DNA of 64,000 nucleotides, from contig JAJPJJ010000014.1 of the NCBI GenBank assembly GCA_021324295.1, positions 1-64,000 of the forward strand, read 5' to 3'. Shown one piece after another: positions 43,153 through 54,045 of the stretch. Every line of letters starts with the position of its first letter. Position 1 is the first letter of the stretch. The position numbers and the translations under genes were made by a program. The notes under the pieces were generated by a model. The model saw only the letters and a list, made by a program, of their open reading frames with translations, was not told where the DNA came from and did not search any database. Source of the stretch: Bacillota bacterium. Lineage in GTDB: Bacteria > Sysuimicrobiota > Sysuimicrobiia > Sysuimicrobiales > Segetimicrobiaceae.

Positions 43153-43391
43153 CTCCGTACCGTCCCTCCCGTGTCCTCCCCGGCAGCGTGCGGCTCCGCG
43201 CGCCGCATCTCGGGAATCCGGGGCCGCGCGGGCGCGCCAGATAGTCTCCCCAATTATAGGGAACCACCCGGCGGCAACACAAGCCTGCGCCCCGGCAGCG
43301 GCCGCCGGCGCGGCCCCGCGCGGCGGACAGGGGCTGCGCGGCCCCTGCCCGAATGCAGCATGCACAGCGGATCGTGCCGTGGGAGGGGGCG
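43153..43391. other. Divergent intergenic region
   Basis: This gap lies between aroE (minus) and the phosphoribosyltransferase gene (plus). An AT-richer patch, ATAGTCTCCCCAATTATAGG (43241-43260), contains ATTATA/TATAAT-like hexamers and is the likely promoter area for one or both genes. GGGAGGGGG before 43392 is the ribosome-binding site of the plus-strand gene. Confidence 0.45.
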
Positions 43392-43970
43392 ATGAAGTAC
43401 GAGGGGCAGGAGCACTATGAGATCACGGTGGCCGGGCTCCGGCGTCGGCTACCGATCGTGCCGATCACGGACTCCCTGTGGATCGCCGCGTTTGTCCTCT
43501 GGGGCGATGTCGAGCTGACCAACACGTGTGCCCGGGAGCTCGCAGACCGGCTCCGCGCGTTTCGCTTCGACTATGTGGTCTCGGTCGAGGCCAAGGCGCT
43601 GCCCCTGGTCCACATGATCGCCACATACCTGTCCGACCCGGAGCGCGGGCGGTACTTCCCGTACGTCGTGTGCCGGAAGAGCGCCAAGGGCTATATGAAG
43701 AACCCGCTCACCGTGCAGGTGAAGTCGATCACCACCGCGGGGGTGCAGTCCCTGGTGCTCGATGGCGTCGAGGCCGACCGGATCCGCGGGAAGCGGGTGG
43801 CCGTGGTCGACGACGTCGTGAGCACCGGCGGCAGCCTTCGGGCGGTCGAGGAGCTGCTGCGGCGGGTGGACGCGCAGATCGTGGCCCGCGCCGCGGTGCT
43901 GCTGGAAGAGGGCGGCTATCGGAACCCGGAGCTGATCTCGCTGGGGACCCTGCCGATCTTCACGCGATGA
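43392..43970 (+). CDS. Phosphoribosyltransferase-family protein (adenine PRTase-like)
   Basis: Type I PRTase fold, 192 residues, with ATG at 43392 behind GGGAGGGGG. The PRPP-binding loop is VAVVDDVVSTGGSL near residue 138, and FDYVVSVEAKALPLVHMIA near residue 60 matches the adenine/xanthine PRTase group. CRKSAKGYMKNPLTVQVKSI near residue 97 fills the flexible loop. It may salvage a purine base or act as a PRTase-like regulator. The transporter gene 3 bp downstream could supply a nucleoside or sugar, but that is speculation. Confidence 0.8.
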   Translation: MKYEGQEHYEITVAGLRRRLPIVPITDSLWIAAFVLWGDVELTNTCARELADRLRAFRFDYVVSVEAKALPLVHMIATYLSDPERGRYFPYVVCRKSAKGYMKNPLTVQVKSITTAGVQSLVLDGVEADRIRGKRVAVVDDVVSTGGSLRAVEELLRRVDAQIVARAAVLLEEGGYRNPELISLGTLPIFTR

Positions 43971-43973
43971 CTC

Positions 43974-45326
43974 GTGCGATTCCACGCTGAGGCTGAGGTG
44001 GGGCCCCCGCGGAGCGGCCACGGCATCGTCCGTCCCGCCCTGTACGGCGCCGGCGCGCTCGGCGCGAGCCTCCTGCTCCAGACGATCCTCCTGTGGTTCA
44101 TCTACTTCTACGCGCCGCCCGCCGGCCAGGGGACCCCGCGCCTGTCGCCGGCGCTCGTGGGCATCGCGCTCGCCAGCGGCCGCGCCGTCAACGCGCTCAG
44201 CAACCCGCCGGTCGCGTACTGGAGCGACCGGCTCCGCAGCCCCTGGGGACGCCGGCGCCCGTTCATCGCCCTCGGGGCGCCCGCGCTGGCCGCCTGCTTC
44301 ATCCTGCTCTGGATCCCCCCGGACGCCCCGTCGCATGCGACGTTCGTGTACACGCTCGCGACGCTCGCCGGCTTCTTCTTCTTCTTCTCCTTGGTCATGA
44401 ACCCGTACGCCGCCCTGCTGCCGGACATCACGCCCGCCGGGCCCGCGCGGGTGGCCACGGCGGCCTGGCAGGCCGGTGCGTCCCTCGGAGGCGTCGGCGC
44501 CGCGGTGGTGGTGTCCCCGTGGCTGATCGCCCACCGCGGGTTCGGCGCGATGGGACTCGCGCTCGGGGTGGCGGCGTTCGGGCTGCTCTGGGCGGTCGCG
44601 GCCGGCGTGCCCGATCCGGTGCGCTCCCCGGCCGCGCCCTCGGCCACGTTCGCGGGCGCGATCACGTCCGTCCTGCACAATCGCGCGTTCGCCGTCTACC
44701 TCGTGAGCCTCGCGCTTCTCTGGCTCGGCACCAGCATGGTCAACTCGACGCTCGTCTACGTGGTCACGGTGCTCATGGGCCTGCCGGCCGCCCACGTGGG
44801 CACCGTGCTGGGCGCGGCCTTCGTGTGCACGCTCGCGGCCTTTCCGCTCCTCGCCGCCACCAGCCGGCGGTTCGGTGCGCCGCGTGTGCTCGCGTGGACG
44901 CTCGGTGTCTGCTCGCTCATCGTCCCGGCCATCGGCGCGATCGGCCTGCGCGGGCTGCCGCTCGCGCCGGTGGCGCAGGGCTACGTGCTGGTCGTGCTGT
45001 CGGCGGCGCCGCTCGCCGCACTGCTCGTGCTCCCCAACGCGCTGCTGGCGGACATCGCCGAGCTCGACCGCCTCCGCACCGGCGAGGGACGCGAGGCGAT
45101 GTTCTACGCCGTCCAGGGCCTGGTGCTCAACGGAGCGACCGCGGCGGCATCCGTGAGCCTGGGGCAACTGCTGACGCTGGGAGACAGCCCCGGGCATACG
45201 CTGGGGTTGCGGCTCGTGCCCGTGGCCGCTGGGGCGTGCACCCTGGCGGCGCTGCTCACGTTCCGGCGGTTTCCGCCTCTGCCCGTGCCGGCGCGTCGAG
45301 ACGAGCGGCTCGGCTCAGGAGGGTGA
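43974..45326 (+). CDS. MFS transporter, GPH (glycoside-pentoside-hexuronide) family
   Basis: Membrane transporter of 450 residues with about 12 hydrophobic segments. The cytoplasmic loop motif VAYWSDRLRSPWGRRRPFIALG, split around residues 78-100, is diagnostic of the GPH:cation symporter group. GEGREAMFYAVQGLVL near residue 372 is the second conserved loop (family: TGxRxEg...). The start may be GTG 43974 or GTG 43998, which follows CTGAGG. The 3' end overlaps the convergent tatA gene by 12 bp. Substrate unknown; a glycoside is likely. Confidence 0.82.
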   Translation: MRFHAEAEVGPPRSGHGIVRPALYGAGALGASLLLQTILLWFIYFYAPPAGQGTPRLSPALVGIALASGRAVNALSNPPVAYWSDRLRSPWGRRRPFIALGAPALAACFILLWIPPDAPSHATFVYTLATLAGFFFFFSLVMNPYAALLPDITPAGPARVATAAWQAGASLGGVGAAVVVSPWLIAHRGFGAMGLALGVAAFGLLWAVAAGVPDPVRSPAAPSATFAGAITSVLHNRAFAVYLVSLALLWLGTSMVNSTLVYVVTVLMGLPAAHVGTVLGAAFVCTLAAFPLLAATSRRFGAPRVLAWTLGVCSLIVPAIGAIGLRGLPLAPVAQGYVLVVLSAAPLAALLVLPNALLADIAELDRLRTGEGREAMFYAVQGLVLNGATAAASVSLGQLLTLGDSPGHTLGLRLVPVAAGACTLAALLTFRRFPPLPVPARRDERLGSGG

Positions 45327-45689
45327 CGCGCGCCCGGCAAGGCTGCGGCGCAGCGCCTCGGCTGTCGGCTCGGACGCCAGGGACGAGAGACCGTCCAGGT
45401 CGGCCGCGTCCGCGTCGCAGGTGGCCGGCACCGCCATCCCCGGGGCCTCCCGGGCAGGTCCTGTCCCCGGCGTGGGGGCGGGCTCGGGCAGCGCGGCGGC
45501 CTCCGGCTCGATGGTCGCGGTGGCCTGCTCGATGCCGTCGGTGAAGGTGTCCTGCGCGCTCCGCACCGCGTTGCGAAAGTCACGGATGGCGCGGCCGAGC
45601 GCGGTGCCGAGCCCGGCCATCTTGGATGGCCCAAAGATCAGGAGCGCGATGACCAGGATGATGAACAGCTTCTCAGGGTTCTCGAACAT
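45315..45689 (-). CDS. TatA/E-family twin-arginine translocase protein
   Basis: Pore-forming component of the Tat exporter, 124 residues. It has one N-terminal membrane helix (EKLFIILVIALLIFGPSKMA) with the Phe-Gly-Pro hinge, then an amphipathic helix with GTALGRAIRDFRNAVRSA, and an acidic/Pro-rich tail of about 75 residues. Three Tat-signal binding proteins in this window are likely clients. TatC is not in the window. Start ATG at 45689. Confidence 0.9.
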   Translation of the reverse strand: MFENPEKLFIILVIALLIFGPSKMAGLGTALGRAIRDFRNAVRSAQDTFTDGIEQATATIEPEAAALPEPAPTPGTGPAREAPGMAVPATCDADAADLDGLSSLASEPTAEALRRSLAGRASPS

Positions 45690-45734
45690 TCCGCACCTTG
45701 TCGCTGAGCGGGGCGCCGGGACTGGCGCTCGTTG

Positions 45735-46358
45735 CTATTGTACACTACGGCGGCGGTGGCCCGGAAGATCTCGCCAGCGCGATGGTGTGCTAGCGCTCCG
45801 TCCCATGGGCCCGGCGAGAGGGACGGTTGTGGGGCGGGGCCTGCCCTTCGCGCCCGCGACGCGGCCCTCGCGCCGCCCGGCCCGACGGCGGGCCGCCGCC
45901 GGCGGGTGCGCGTGGACCGCGGCGCCCTGGCCATCCGCACGCGCGCGGCTCGCCGGCGGCACCTCCGCGACGCCGTGCCCTGCGGCGGCGGCGAGGTAGC
46001 GCTGATAGTAGTGCTCCACCGTTCTCCGGTTGATGCGGAACGTCGGCGTCCGGTGCGGGCGGATTGCGCCGCTGAACGTGCGGGGGATGTGCAGGAGCTC
46101 GTGGATCAAGATCCGATCCTGCTCGTCCGGGGGAAGCCGGCTAAACTCCGGTTCGATGATCTCCACGACGTACGCGGGGCCGATGCCCAGCACCTGCTGC
46201 CACAGCGCCGGGAGGCCCCAGATGCGGGCCCACGCCTCGGACGTCGAGCCGTACCCGCGCACGCAGAAGACGCGGGCGGGATCGATGTGCGCGAAGCCGA
46301 GTGCGCTGACGATCCGTTGGAGACGGGTGTGGGTCTCGCGGCAGAGTTCCCAGCGCAT
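45735..46358 (-). CDS. Putative zinc metallopeptidase (phage-metallopeptidase-like)
   Basis: Unknown protein of 207 residues from the ATG at 46358. The zinc motif is IHELLHIPRTFSG near residue 92 (HExxH), preceded by YVVEIIEPEFSRLPPDEQDR. This arrangement, with HELLHIP followed by a conserved Thr-Phe-Ser-Gly and a downstream His (RPHR), resembles the putative metallopeptidase family seen in phages, archaea and bacteria. The last 70 residues are Arg/Ala-rich and unconserved. No signal peptide is visible, so it acts in the cytoplasm. It shares a strand with the DinB gene 17 bp upstream. Confidence 0.65.
   Translation of the reverse strand: MRWELCRETHTRLQRIVSALGFAHIDPARVFCVRGYGSTSEAWARIWGLPALWQQVLGIGPAYVVEIIEPEFSRLPPDEQDRILIHELLHIPRTFSGAIRPHRTPTFRINRRTVEHYYQRYLAAAAGHGVAEVPPASRARADGQGAAVHAHPPAAARRRAGRREGRVAGAKGRPRPTTVPLAGPMGRSASTPSRWRDLPGHRRRSVQ
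45737..45742 (-). promoter_or_regulatory. Putative tatA -10 element
   Basis: TACAAT on the minus strand, about 48 bp upstream of the tatA ATG, overlaps the stop codon of the metallopeptidase gene. No strong -35 is visible. Confidence 0.35.
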
Positions 46359-46375
46359 CGCAGACGACGCCGCGA

Positions 46376-46882
46376 CTACCGGGCGGGCGCACCCGCGCCA
46401 GGCGCGGGTGCGCCGGAGAGCGCCGCCCGCCCGAGGTTCCGGAGCAGGAGGATCTGACCGCGGTGGTACCCGAGGTGCTCCAGGTAATGGAGCAGCGCCC
46501 ACAGCTTCGAGGGACGCCTCTCCGGGCGGCCCCGAGTCACGGCGACGGCGGTCTCGGCTTGCAGGTCCTGTATCGTGAGATCCGCGAGCACCCGCCGCGC
46601 CAGCGCCCGCGCGTCCTCCACGGCCTTCAGCACCTCGGCGCGCGGTGGCTCATCGTGCGCGAACTCCGTCTCGCGCACGCGGTGGCTCGGCACCCCGCCG
46701 ATCGCCTCCCCGATCCACCACCGCTGGCTGCCGGCAAGATGGCGCAGCAGGATCGCGATCGAGTTGAACTGCGGCCCCGGGCGCCACTGGAACAGCCGGT
46801 CGTCGACGGACGCCACCTCGTCCAGCAGAGACGACCACACTTCCTCGAGATGATCCGCGATGCCCTTCACCCCGGCGTCCAT
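46376..46882 (-). CDS. DinB-family protein
   Basis: Four-helix-bundle protein of the DinB/YfiT superfamily, 168 residues, ATG at 46882 behind GGGAGG. Signatures are LFQWRPGPQFNSIAILLRHL with the first metal His near residue 47, GSQRWWIGEAIGG, and LWALLHYLEHLGYHRGQILLLRNL, split around residues 128-150, with the other His ligands. Family members include thiol-transferases and proteins of unknown function induced by DNA damage. No regulatory LexA-like box is visible upstream. Confidence 0.85.
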   Translation of the reverse strand: MDAGVKGIADHLEEVWSSLLDEVASVDDRLFQWRPGPQFNSIAILLRHLAGSQRWWIGEAIGGVPSHRVRETEFAHDEPPRAEVLKAVEDARALARRVLADLTIQDLQAETAVAVTRGRPERRPSKLWALLHYLEHLGYHRGQILLLRNLGRAALSGAPAPGAGAPAR

Positions 46883-47048
46883 CTGCGCTGCGCCTCCCGT
46901 GTGGCCGCCACGCCCCACCTGCTCCCTCTCTCTTCGCCACACGGGAGGCGTCCTCCCTGCTGCCCGCAGGACGCCGCCCTGCCTCTCTGCGTCTCGGGCT
47001 GGTGCCGGCGGCGCGCCGCGAGACCGATGTTGCGCGCGACAGGCGCCG

Positions 47049-47456
47049 CTACTGGCCGAGCACGCGCAGCGCCCGGTCCAGCGCGTACGCACCCGGCCCG
47101 GAGAGCATGATCGCGAGGGCCACGACGATGATGAGCAGATTGTACTCGTACCCGCCGTGCTCGATCCAGAAGCCGTGCCGGCCGGCGGCGGCCGCGATCG
47201 CGACGATCATCGTGATGATGATCGCCAGTGCGCCGAGCGGCGTCAGGAACCCGAGGCCCACGAGGATGCCGCCGCCGAACTCCCCGAGGCCGGCGAGCAC
47301 CGCCCAGAATCGACCGGGCCGGATCCCCAGATCCTCGAGGTAACGCGAGGTCCTGGGGATCCCGCCGCCAAACCACCCGAAGAGCTTCTGGCCGCCGTGC
47401 AGCACGAAGGTGATCCCCAGCCACGCCCGGAGCAGGAGCAGGGCCGCATCGATCAT
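47049..47456 (-). CDS. DoxX-family membrane protein
   Basis: Small integral membrane protein, 135 residues with four hydrophobic segments. The first ends ITFVLHGGQKLFGWFGG, a DoxX hallmark, then RPGRFWAVLAGLGEFGGGIL, split around residues 46-66, and a third segment starting PLGALAIIITMIVA. Family members take part in sulfur or thiosulfate oxidation or redox homeostasis. It lies 58 bp after gyrA on the same strand. Confidence 0.88.
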   Translation of the reverse strand: MIDAALLLLRAWLGITFVLHGGQKLFGWFGGGIPRTSRYLEDLGIRPGRFWAVLAGLGEFGGGILVGLGFLTPLGALAIIITMIVAIAAAAGRHGFWIEHGGYEYNLLIIVVALAIMLSGPGAYALDRALRVLGQ

Positions 47457-47514
47457 GCGGGCCGCCGCGCGCGGCGCGCGGCCCCGGGTCGCGGGCGATC
47501 GCTGAACCCGGGCA

Positions 47515-49956
47515 TCAACCTGCCTCTGCGGGCTCCACCCGCGCCGCGATCGGCGCTATCGCCGAGACCCGGTCGCCGTCGTCGAGCCGCTTGAGCCGAA
47601 CGCCCTGCGCGGCGCGGCTCTGCCGGGAAATCTCCTTGACCGACAGGCGGCTTACGATCCCGCGTGCGGTGATGACCAGGACTTCGTCCTCGTCGTTGAC
47701 CGCGCGGACCGCCGCGACGGTGCCCGTCTTCGGCGTGAGCCGGACGCTCTTGACGCCCGACCCGGCCCGGCGCTGCAGGCGGTACTGGGTGAGCGGAGTA
47801 CGCTTGCCGAACCCGAGCTCGGTCACGGTGAGGAGATCTCGCCCCTCGCCGCTCTGCGCCATCCCGACCACGATGTCGTCCTTGCGGAGACGCATGCCCA
47901 GCACGCCGTGGGCGGCGCGCCCCATCTCCCGCACGCCGCCCTCCTTGAACCGGATCGCCTGGCCCCGGCGCGACGCCAGGAGGATCTCCTGCTTGCCGTC
48001 CGTGAGGCGCACGCCGATCAGCTCATCGTCCTTGTCCAGGGTGATCGCCGTGATCCCCGCCCGCTTGGCGTTGAGGAACTCCATGAGGCCCGTCTTCTTG
48101 ACGCACCCGCGCGCGGTGGCGAAGAAGAGGTATCCCGCGTCCTCGAAGGAGCGGATGGGGATGATCGCGTTGACCCGCTCGCCGGATGCCACGGTGAGCA
48201 GGTTGACGAGGGCCGTGCCCTTGGCGGTCCTCCCCGCCTCGGGAACTTCGTAGGCCTTCATCCGGTACACCTTCCCCCGGTTCGTGAAGAAGAGCAGGAA
48301 CGCGTGGTTGGTGGTCACGCAGACGTGCTCGACGTAGTCTTCTTCCTTGGTCTCCATGCCCATGACGCCCCGGCCGCCCCGGCTCTGCCGCCGGTAGGTA
48401 TCGAGCGGGAGTCGCTTGATGTAGCCGTTGTGCGTCAGGGTGATGACGACGTCGGCGTCGGGGATGAGGTCCTCCTCCTCGAGCTCGACGTCCTTGCCGG
48501 TGATGCGGGTGCGGCGCGCGTCGCCGAACCGGGCCTTGACGTCGGCCAGCTCGGTCTTCACGATGCCGAGCACCTTGCGCTCGTCGCGCAGCACGTCCTC
48601 GTAGTAGGCGATCGCCTTGATCAGCTCCTTGTACTCCTGATCGAGCTTCTCGCGCTCGAGCTGGGTGAGCCGCTGCAGCCGCATCTCGAGGATCGCATCG
48701 GCCTGGGCCTCGCTCAACTTGAACCTGCTCACGAGGCCGGCCCGCGCGGCCGGGACATCCTTCGCCCTGCGGATCAGCGCGATGACCTCGTCGAGGAACT
48801 TGACCGCGGTCTTCAGGCCTTCCAGGATGTGCGCCCGCGCCCGGGCCTTCCGCAGCTCGAACTCCGTCCTGCGGGTGACGACCGTCCGGCGGTGCGCGAT
48901 GTAGTGGGTGAGCATCTGCTTGAGGGTCAGCACCCGCGGGACGCCGTCCACAAGCGCCAGCATGATCGCTCCGAACGTCGTCTGCATCTGCGTGTGCTTG
49001 AAGAGCTGGTTCTGGACGATCTGGGGGTTGACGTCGCGCCGCAGCTCGATCACGATCCGCATCCCCTGGCGGTCGCTCTCGTCGCGCAGATCGGAGATGC
49101 CATCGAGTTTCTTCTCGCGGACCAGCTCGGCGATCCGCTCGATCAGCGCGGCCTTGTTCACCATGTACGGCAGCTCGGTGACGATGATCGCCATCCGCCC
49201 GCCGCGGAGCTCCTCGAACGCGGTCCGCGCGCGCACGGTGATGCTCCCGCGCCCCTCCAGGTAGGCCGCCCGGATGCCGTCCCGGCCGAGGATCAGCCCG
49301 CCGGTCGGGAAGTCTGGGCCCTTGACGAGCTTGAGCAGCTCCTCGGGCGCGAGGTCCGGGTCGTCGATGAGCGCCTCGAGCGCGTCCACCAGCTCGCCGA
49401 GGTTGTGCGGCGGGATATTGGTCGCCATCCCGACCGCGATCCCGGCGGCGCCGTTCATCAGGAGGTTGGGCACCCGGCTCGGCAGCACGACCGGTTCCTT
49501 GAGCGTCTGATCGAAGTTAGGGGCGAACGCGACCGTCTCTTTATCGAGATCCGCGAGCAGCTCCATCGCCATCCGCGAGAGACGCGCCTCCGTGTAGCGC
49601 ATCGCCCCGGGCGGGTCGCCGTCGACGCTGCCGAAGTTGCCCTGTCCGTCGATGAGGGGGTACCGGAAGCTGAAGTCCTGCGCCATCCGGACGAGCGCCT
49701 CGTACACGGGGACGTCGCCGTGCGGATGGTACCGGCCCATGACATCGCCAACCAGGCGGGCGCACTTCTTGTAGGGCCGGTCCGGCCCGAGCCCCATCTC
49801 GGATGCGCCGTACAGGATCCGACGCTGCACGGGCTTCAGCCCGTCGCGGACGTCGGGCAGGGCACGGCTGACGATAACGGACATCGCGTAGTCCAGGTAC
49901 GACGTCCGCATCTCCCGGTCGATCGGCTGTCCGATAATCTTCTCTTCGGTCGCCAT
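47515..49956 (-). CDS. DNA gyrase subunit A
   Basis: Type II topoisomerase breakage-reunion subunit, 813 residues. The active-site Tyr lies in [10 protein letters not shown] near residue 122. The N-terminal region has [20 protein letters not shown], and the C-terminal part has repeated beta-pinwheel blades; the GyrA box-like [12 protein letters not shown] near residue 530 is present. The quinolone-contact helix reads [17 protein letters not shown]: the residue equivalent to E. coli Ser83 is Val and Ala84 is Pro. It lies 132 bp downstream of gyrB on the same strand. Ser83-type replacements are linked to reduced quinolone binding in other species. Confidence 0.97.
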   Translation of the reverse strand: MATEEKIIGQPIDREMRTSYLDYAMSVIVSRALPDVRDGLKPVQRRILYGASEMGLGPDRPYKKCARLVGDVMGRYHPHGDVPVYEALVRMAQDFSFRYPLIDGQGNFGSVDGDPPGAMRYTEARLSRMAMELLADLDKETVAFAPNFDQTLKEPVVLPSRVPNLLMNGAAGIAVGMATNIPPHNLGELVDALEALIDDPDLAPEELLKLVKGPDFPTGGLILGRDGIRAAYLEGRGSITVRARTAFEELRGGRMAIIVTELPYMVNKAALIERIAELVREKKLDGISDLRDESDRQGMRIVIELRRDVNPQIVQNQLFKHTQMQTTFGAIMLALVDGVPRVLTLKQMLTHYIAHRRTVVTRRTEFELRKARARAHILEGLKTAVKFLDEVIALIRRAKDVPAARAGLVSRFKLSEAQADAILEMRLQRLTQLEREKLDQEYKELIKAIAYYEDVLRDERKVLGIVKTELADVKARFGDARRTRITGKDVELEEEDLIPDADVVITLTHNGYIKRLPLDTYRRQSRGGRGVMGMETKEEDYVEHVCVTTNHAFLLFFTNRGKVYRMKAYEVPEAGRTAKGTALVNLLTVASGERVNAIIPIRSFEDAGYLFFATARGCVKKTGLMEFLNAKRAGITAITLDKDDELIGVRLTDGKQEILLASRRGQAIRFKEGGVREMGRAAHGVLGMRLRKDDIVVGMAQSGEGRDLLTVTELGFGKRTPLTQYRLQRRAGSGVKSVRLTPKTGTVAAVRAVNDEDEVLVITARGIVSRLSVKEISRQSRAAQGVRLKRLDDGDRVSAIAPIAARVEPAEAG

Positions 49957-50088
49957 CTCTAACGCCTCACGTCGTCAAGGTGCGATGGGACACGCAGAAG
50001 TGCCGTGGCAAATCACCACCTCGACGGGAAAGCGAAGGACAGACCCCACGCCCCACCGTCCCCGGCACGGAACCCTTGCCCTCTTGTG

Positions 50089-52155
<2,067 letters not shown>

Positions 52156-52425
52156 CTACCCCTGGGCGCTGCTGAGTCCCCACTGTACGTTCGTGACACG
52201 CCTGACGAGCGTCATCGACGATATGGGAGACGCGTAGACCCCTCCGGCCGTCACAACGATAGATTTCAGGTCGCTTGATGGCACGTCTGAGCGCAATCTG
52301 CCGCCCGCTCGTGCTATCTCTAGAAAGCGCTCGTTATCGCCGTTTCCGACGATCATCCTGGCATCGAAGATGCCGACGATCTCCTGAATCGGGACGACGA
52401 CCTCGCCCCCGAGGTGCACGTACAC
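52156..52425 (-). CDS. RemB/YaaB-like DUF370 protein
   Basis: Small regulator of the RemA/RemB (DUF370) family, 89 residues. The opening MYVHLGGEVVVPIQEIVGIFD closely follows Bacillus RemB, and KSIVVTAGGVYASPISSMTL, split around residues 54-74, is the second block. In Bacillus the gene sits at the same place, between recF and gyrB, and the family controls extracellular matrix genes. Here it is preceded by the DciA-like gene (3 bp) and followed by gyrB. Confidence 0.88.
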   Translation of the reverse strand: MYVHLGGEVVVPIQEIVGIFDARMIVGNGDNERFLEIARAGGRLRSDVPSSDLKSIVVTAGGVYASPISSMTLVRRVTNVQWGLSSAQG

Positions 52426-52428
52426 TAA

Positions 52429-52764
52429 CTACGAACCTCCTTTCGTATCGAACTGCCCTCCGCCGCTACCGCCCAGTCCCAGCGGCTGCATGACGAGCTG
52501 AATCTCGTCGATCGCACGGCACCCCGCCCTCTGGTTGAGCGCCTCGACCAGGGACGCCCGGCGCAGGCCCAGCTCGTAGAGGACCGCCGGGAGGTCGGTC
52601 GCCACCACGAGCGTGCCGCCCCGCACGCCGAGCGGCCTCGCGTGGCGCGCGCGCGCCTCCCCGACTACTTCCGGCCATGCGCTCAGCACGGCCCCCTGGC
52701 GGGCGCGCCGCGGCCCCAGGAGCGCCGCGAGCGCGTCGCCCAGCAGCTCCCTAAGGACGTGCAC
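52429..52764 (-). CDS. DciA-like DUF721 protein
   Basis: Predicted replicative-helicase operator/loader of the DciA (DUF721) family, 111 residues from a GTG at 52764. Core signature: LLGPRRARQGAVLSAWPEVVG near residue 17, then ARHARPLGVRGGTLVVATDLPAVLYELGLR, split around residues 42-72. DciA helps load DnaB in organisms lacking DnaC or DnaI. It overlaps recF by 14 bp. The short length matches the Gram-positive form. Confidence 0.82.
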   Translation of the reverse strand: MHVLRELLGDALAALLGPRRARQGAVLSAWPEVVGEARARHARPLGVRGGTLVVATDLPAVLYELGLRRASLVEALNQRAGCRAIDEIQLVMQPLGLGGSGGGQFDTKGGS

Positions 52765-53833
52765 CCAGGTCCTCGAGCAGGGCGCCGGCACGGATGGAGA
52801 GCACCCGCATCCTGGCGCTTCCCGCCGGCCGGCCGGTATGGGTGAGCAAGACCTGCGGTCCTGCGATCTCGCGCAGCAGCAGCGCCTGCCGGGACGGGTC
52901 GAGGTCGGCCATCACGTCGTCCAGGAGCAGGACCGGCCACTCCCCCAGCTCTTCCCGCAGCAGCTCCGCCTCGGCGAGCCGCAGGCTCAGCGCGGCGGTG
53001 TGCTGCTGGCCGCGCGATCCGAACGCCCGGAGGTCGGCGCCGTTGACGCTGAGACGCAGGTCATCCCGGTGCGGACCGACCAGGCTCGCGCCCCGCCGCA
53101 GCTCCTCCGCCCGCCGCGCCGCGAGCGCCCGTCCGATCGCCTCCCGCTCGCCCCCCTCGCCGGCCGAGCATAGGTACGCGACGTCCATCACCTCGTCGCC
53201 GCCCGAGATCCGCGCATGCCGCTCGCGCGCCGGGCGCGCGAGCGCCTCCACGAACCGCCGCCTCCGCTCGACGAGCGCCGCCCCCAGCTCCACCAGTTGA
53301 TCGTCCCACGGCGCCAGGGCGGGCCCAGGGGCCGCACGCCGCAGGAGGTGGTTGCGCTGGCGGACCACGCGCAGGTAGCGCGTGAGCGTGAAGTAGTACG
53401 AGGGGCTGACCTGGCTCAGCGCCGCGTCCAGGACGCGGCGGCGGGACGCCGGTGCCCCGCGGATGACCTCGTCGTCCGCCGGCCCCGCCAGCACGACGGC
53501 GAGCCTCCCGAGCAGCTGACCCCGCTGCACGGCGACGCCGTTGACCCGCATCCGCTTCTCGCCGCTTGCGCGGTCGATCGCGATCTCGAGCAGCTGCGGC
53601 CGCGCGCCACGTACAGCCGCCCGCACGTAGGCGCGGTCCTGGCCAAACCGCACGACCTCGGCGTCCGCGTTCACGCGCGGGCTTCGGCCGAGTGCGACCG
53701 TGTAGACGCTCTCGAGCAGGTTGCTCTTCCCCTGCGCGTTGGGCCCCTCGATCAGCGTCACACCGTCCCCGAGCGCGACGTCCAAGGTCGCGTAGTTGCG
53801 GAAGTCGCGCAGGCGAAGCTCAGCCAGCCACAA
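52751..53833 (-). CDS. RecF recombination protein
   Basis: SMC-like ATPase of the RecFOR repair pathway, 360 residues. The TTG at 53833 is the likely start (GGGAG seven bases upstream) since the product then opens LWLAELRLRDFRNYATLDVA. Walker A is IEGPNAQGKSNLLES, the signature loop SRGQQHTAALSLRLAE, and Walker B VLLLDDVMADLDPSRQ. It overlaps the S4 gene by 14 bp and dciA by 14 bp. Confidence 0.95.
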   Translation of the reverse strand: MWLAELRLRDFRNYATLDVALGDGVTLIEGPNAQGKSNLLESVYTVALGRSPRVNADAEVVRFGQDRAYVRAAVRGARPQLLEIAIDRASGEKRMRVNGVAVQRGQLLGRLAVVLAGPADDEVIRGAPASRRRVLDAALSQVSPSYYFTLTRYLRVVRQRNHLLRRAAPGPALAPWDDQLVELGAALVERRRRFVEALARPARERHARISGGDEVMDVAYLCSAGEGGEREAIGRALAARRAEELRRGASLVGPHRDDLRLSVNGADLRAFGSRGQQHTAALSLRLAEAELLREELGEWPVLLLDDVMADLDPSRQALLLREIAGPQVLLTHTGRPAGSARMRVLSIRAGALLEDLGARP

Positions 53834-54023
53834 CGCGGTACTCCCGCCCGCCGTGCTCGACCCGGTCGCCGGCCCGCAGCGGCCGGCCTCGCCGGCGCTC
53901 GACCGCACCGTTCACGAGCACGCGCCCGCCCTGCACGAGCAGCTTGGCGTGCCCGCCCGTGGCCGCGATGCCGGCCCACTTGAGGAAGTCACCGAGCGAG
54001 ATCTCCGGCGTCGAAACCGCCAC
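53820..54023 (-). CDS. S4-domain RNA-binding protein (YaaA/RlbA-like)
   Basis: Small S4-domain protein, 67 residues from a GTG at 54023. The S4 core reads ISLGDFLKWAGIAATGGHAK and LLVQGGRVLVNGAVERRRGR. It occupies the place of yaaA between dnaN and recF in Firmicutes. The start lacks a strong ribosome-binding site; GTG 54023 fits the family N-terminus. It is 22 bp downstream of dnaN. Role probably in ribosome-associated RNA binding. Confidence 0.88.
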   Translation of the reverse strand: MAVSTPEISLGDFLKWAGIAATGGHAKLLVQGGRVLVNGAVERRRGRPLRAGDRVEHGGREYRVVAG

Positions 54024-54045
54024 CGGGACCGGCCGGCGGCCGGTG

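Noticed and set aside
49957-50088. Promoter for gyrA in the gyrB-gyrA gap
   Set aside because: A TTGACG occurs on the minus strand close to the gyrA ATG but has no -10 at a usable distance; gyrA is more likely read from the gyrB promoter.
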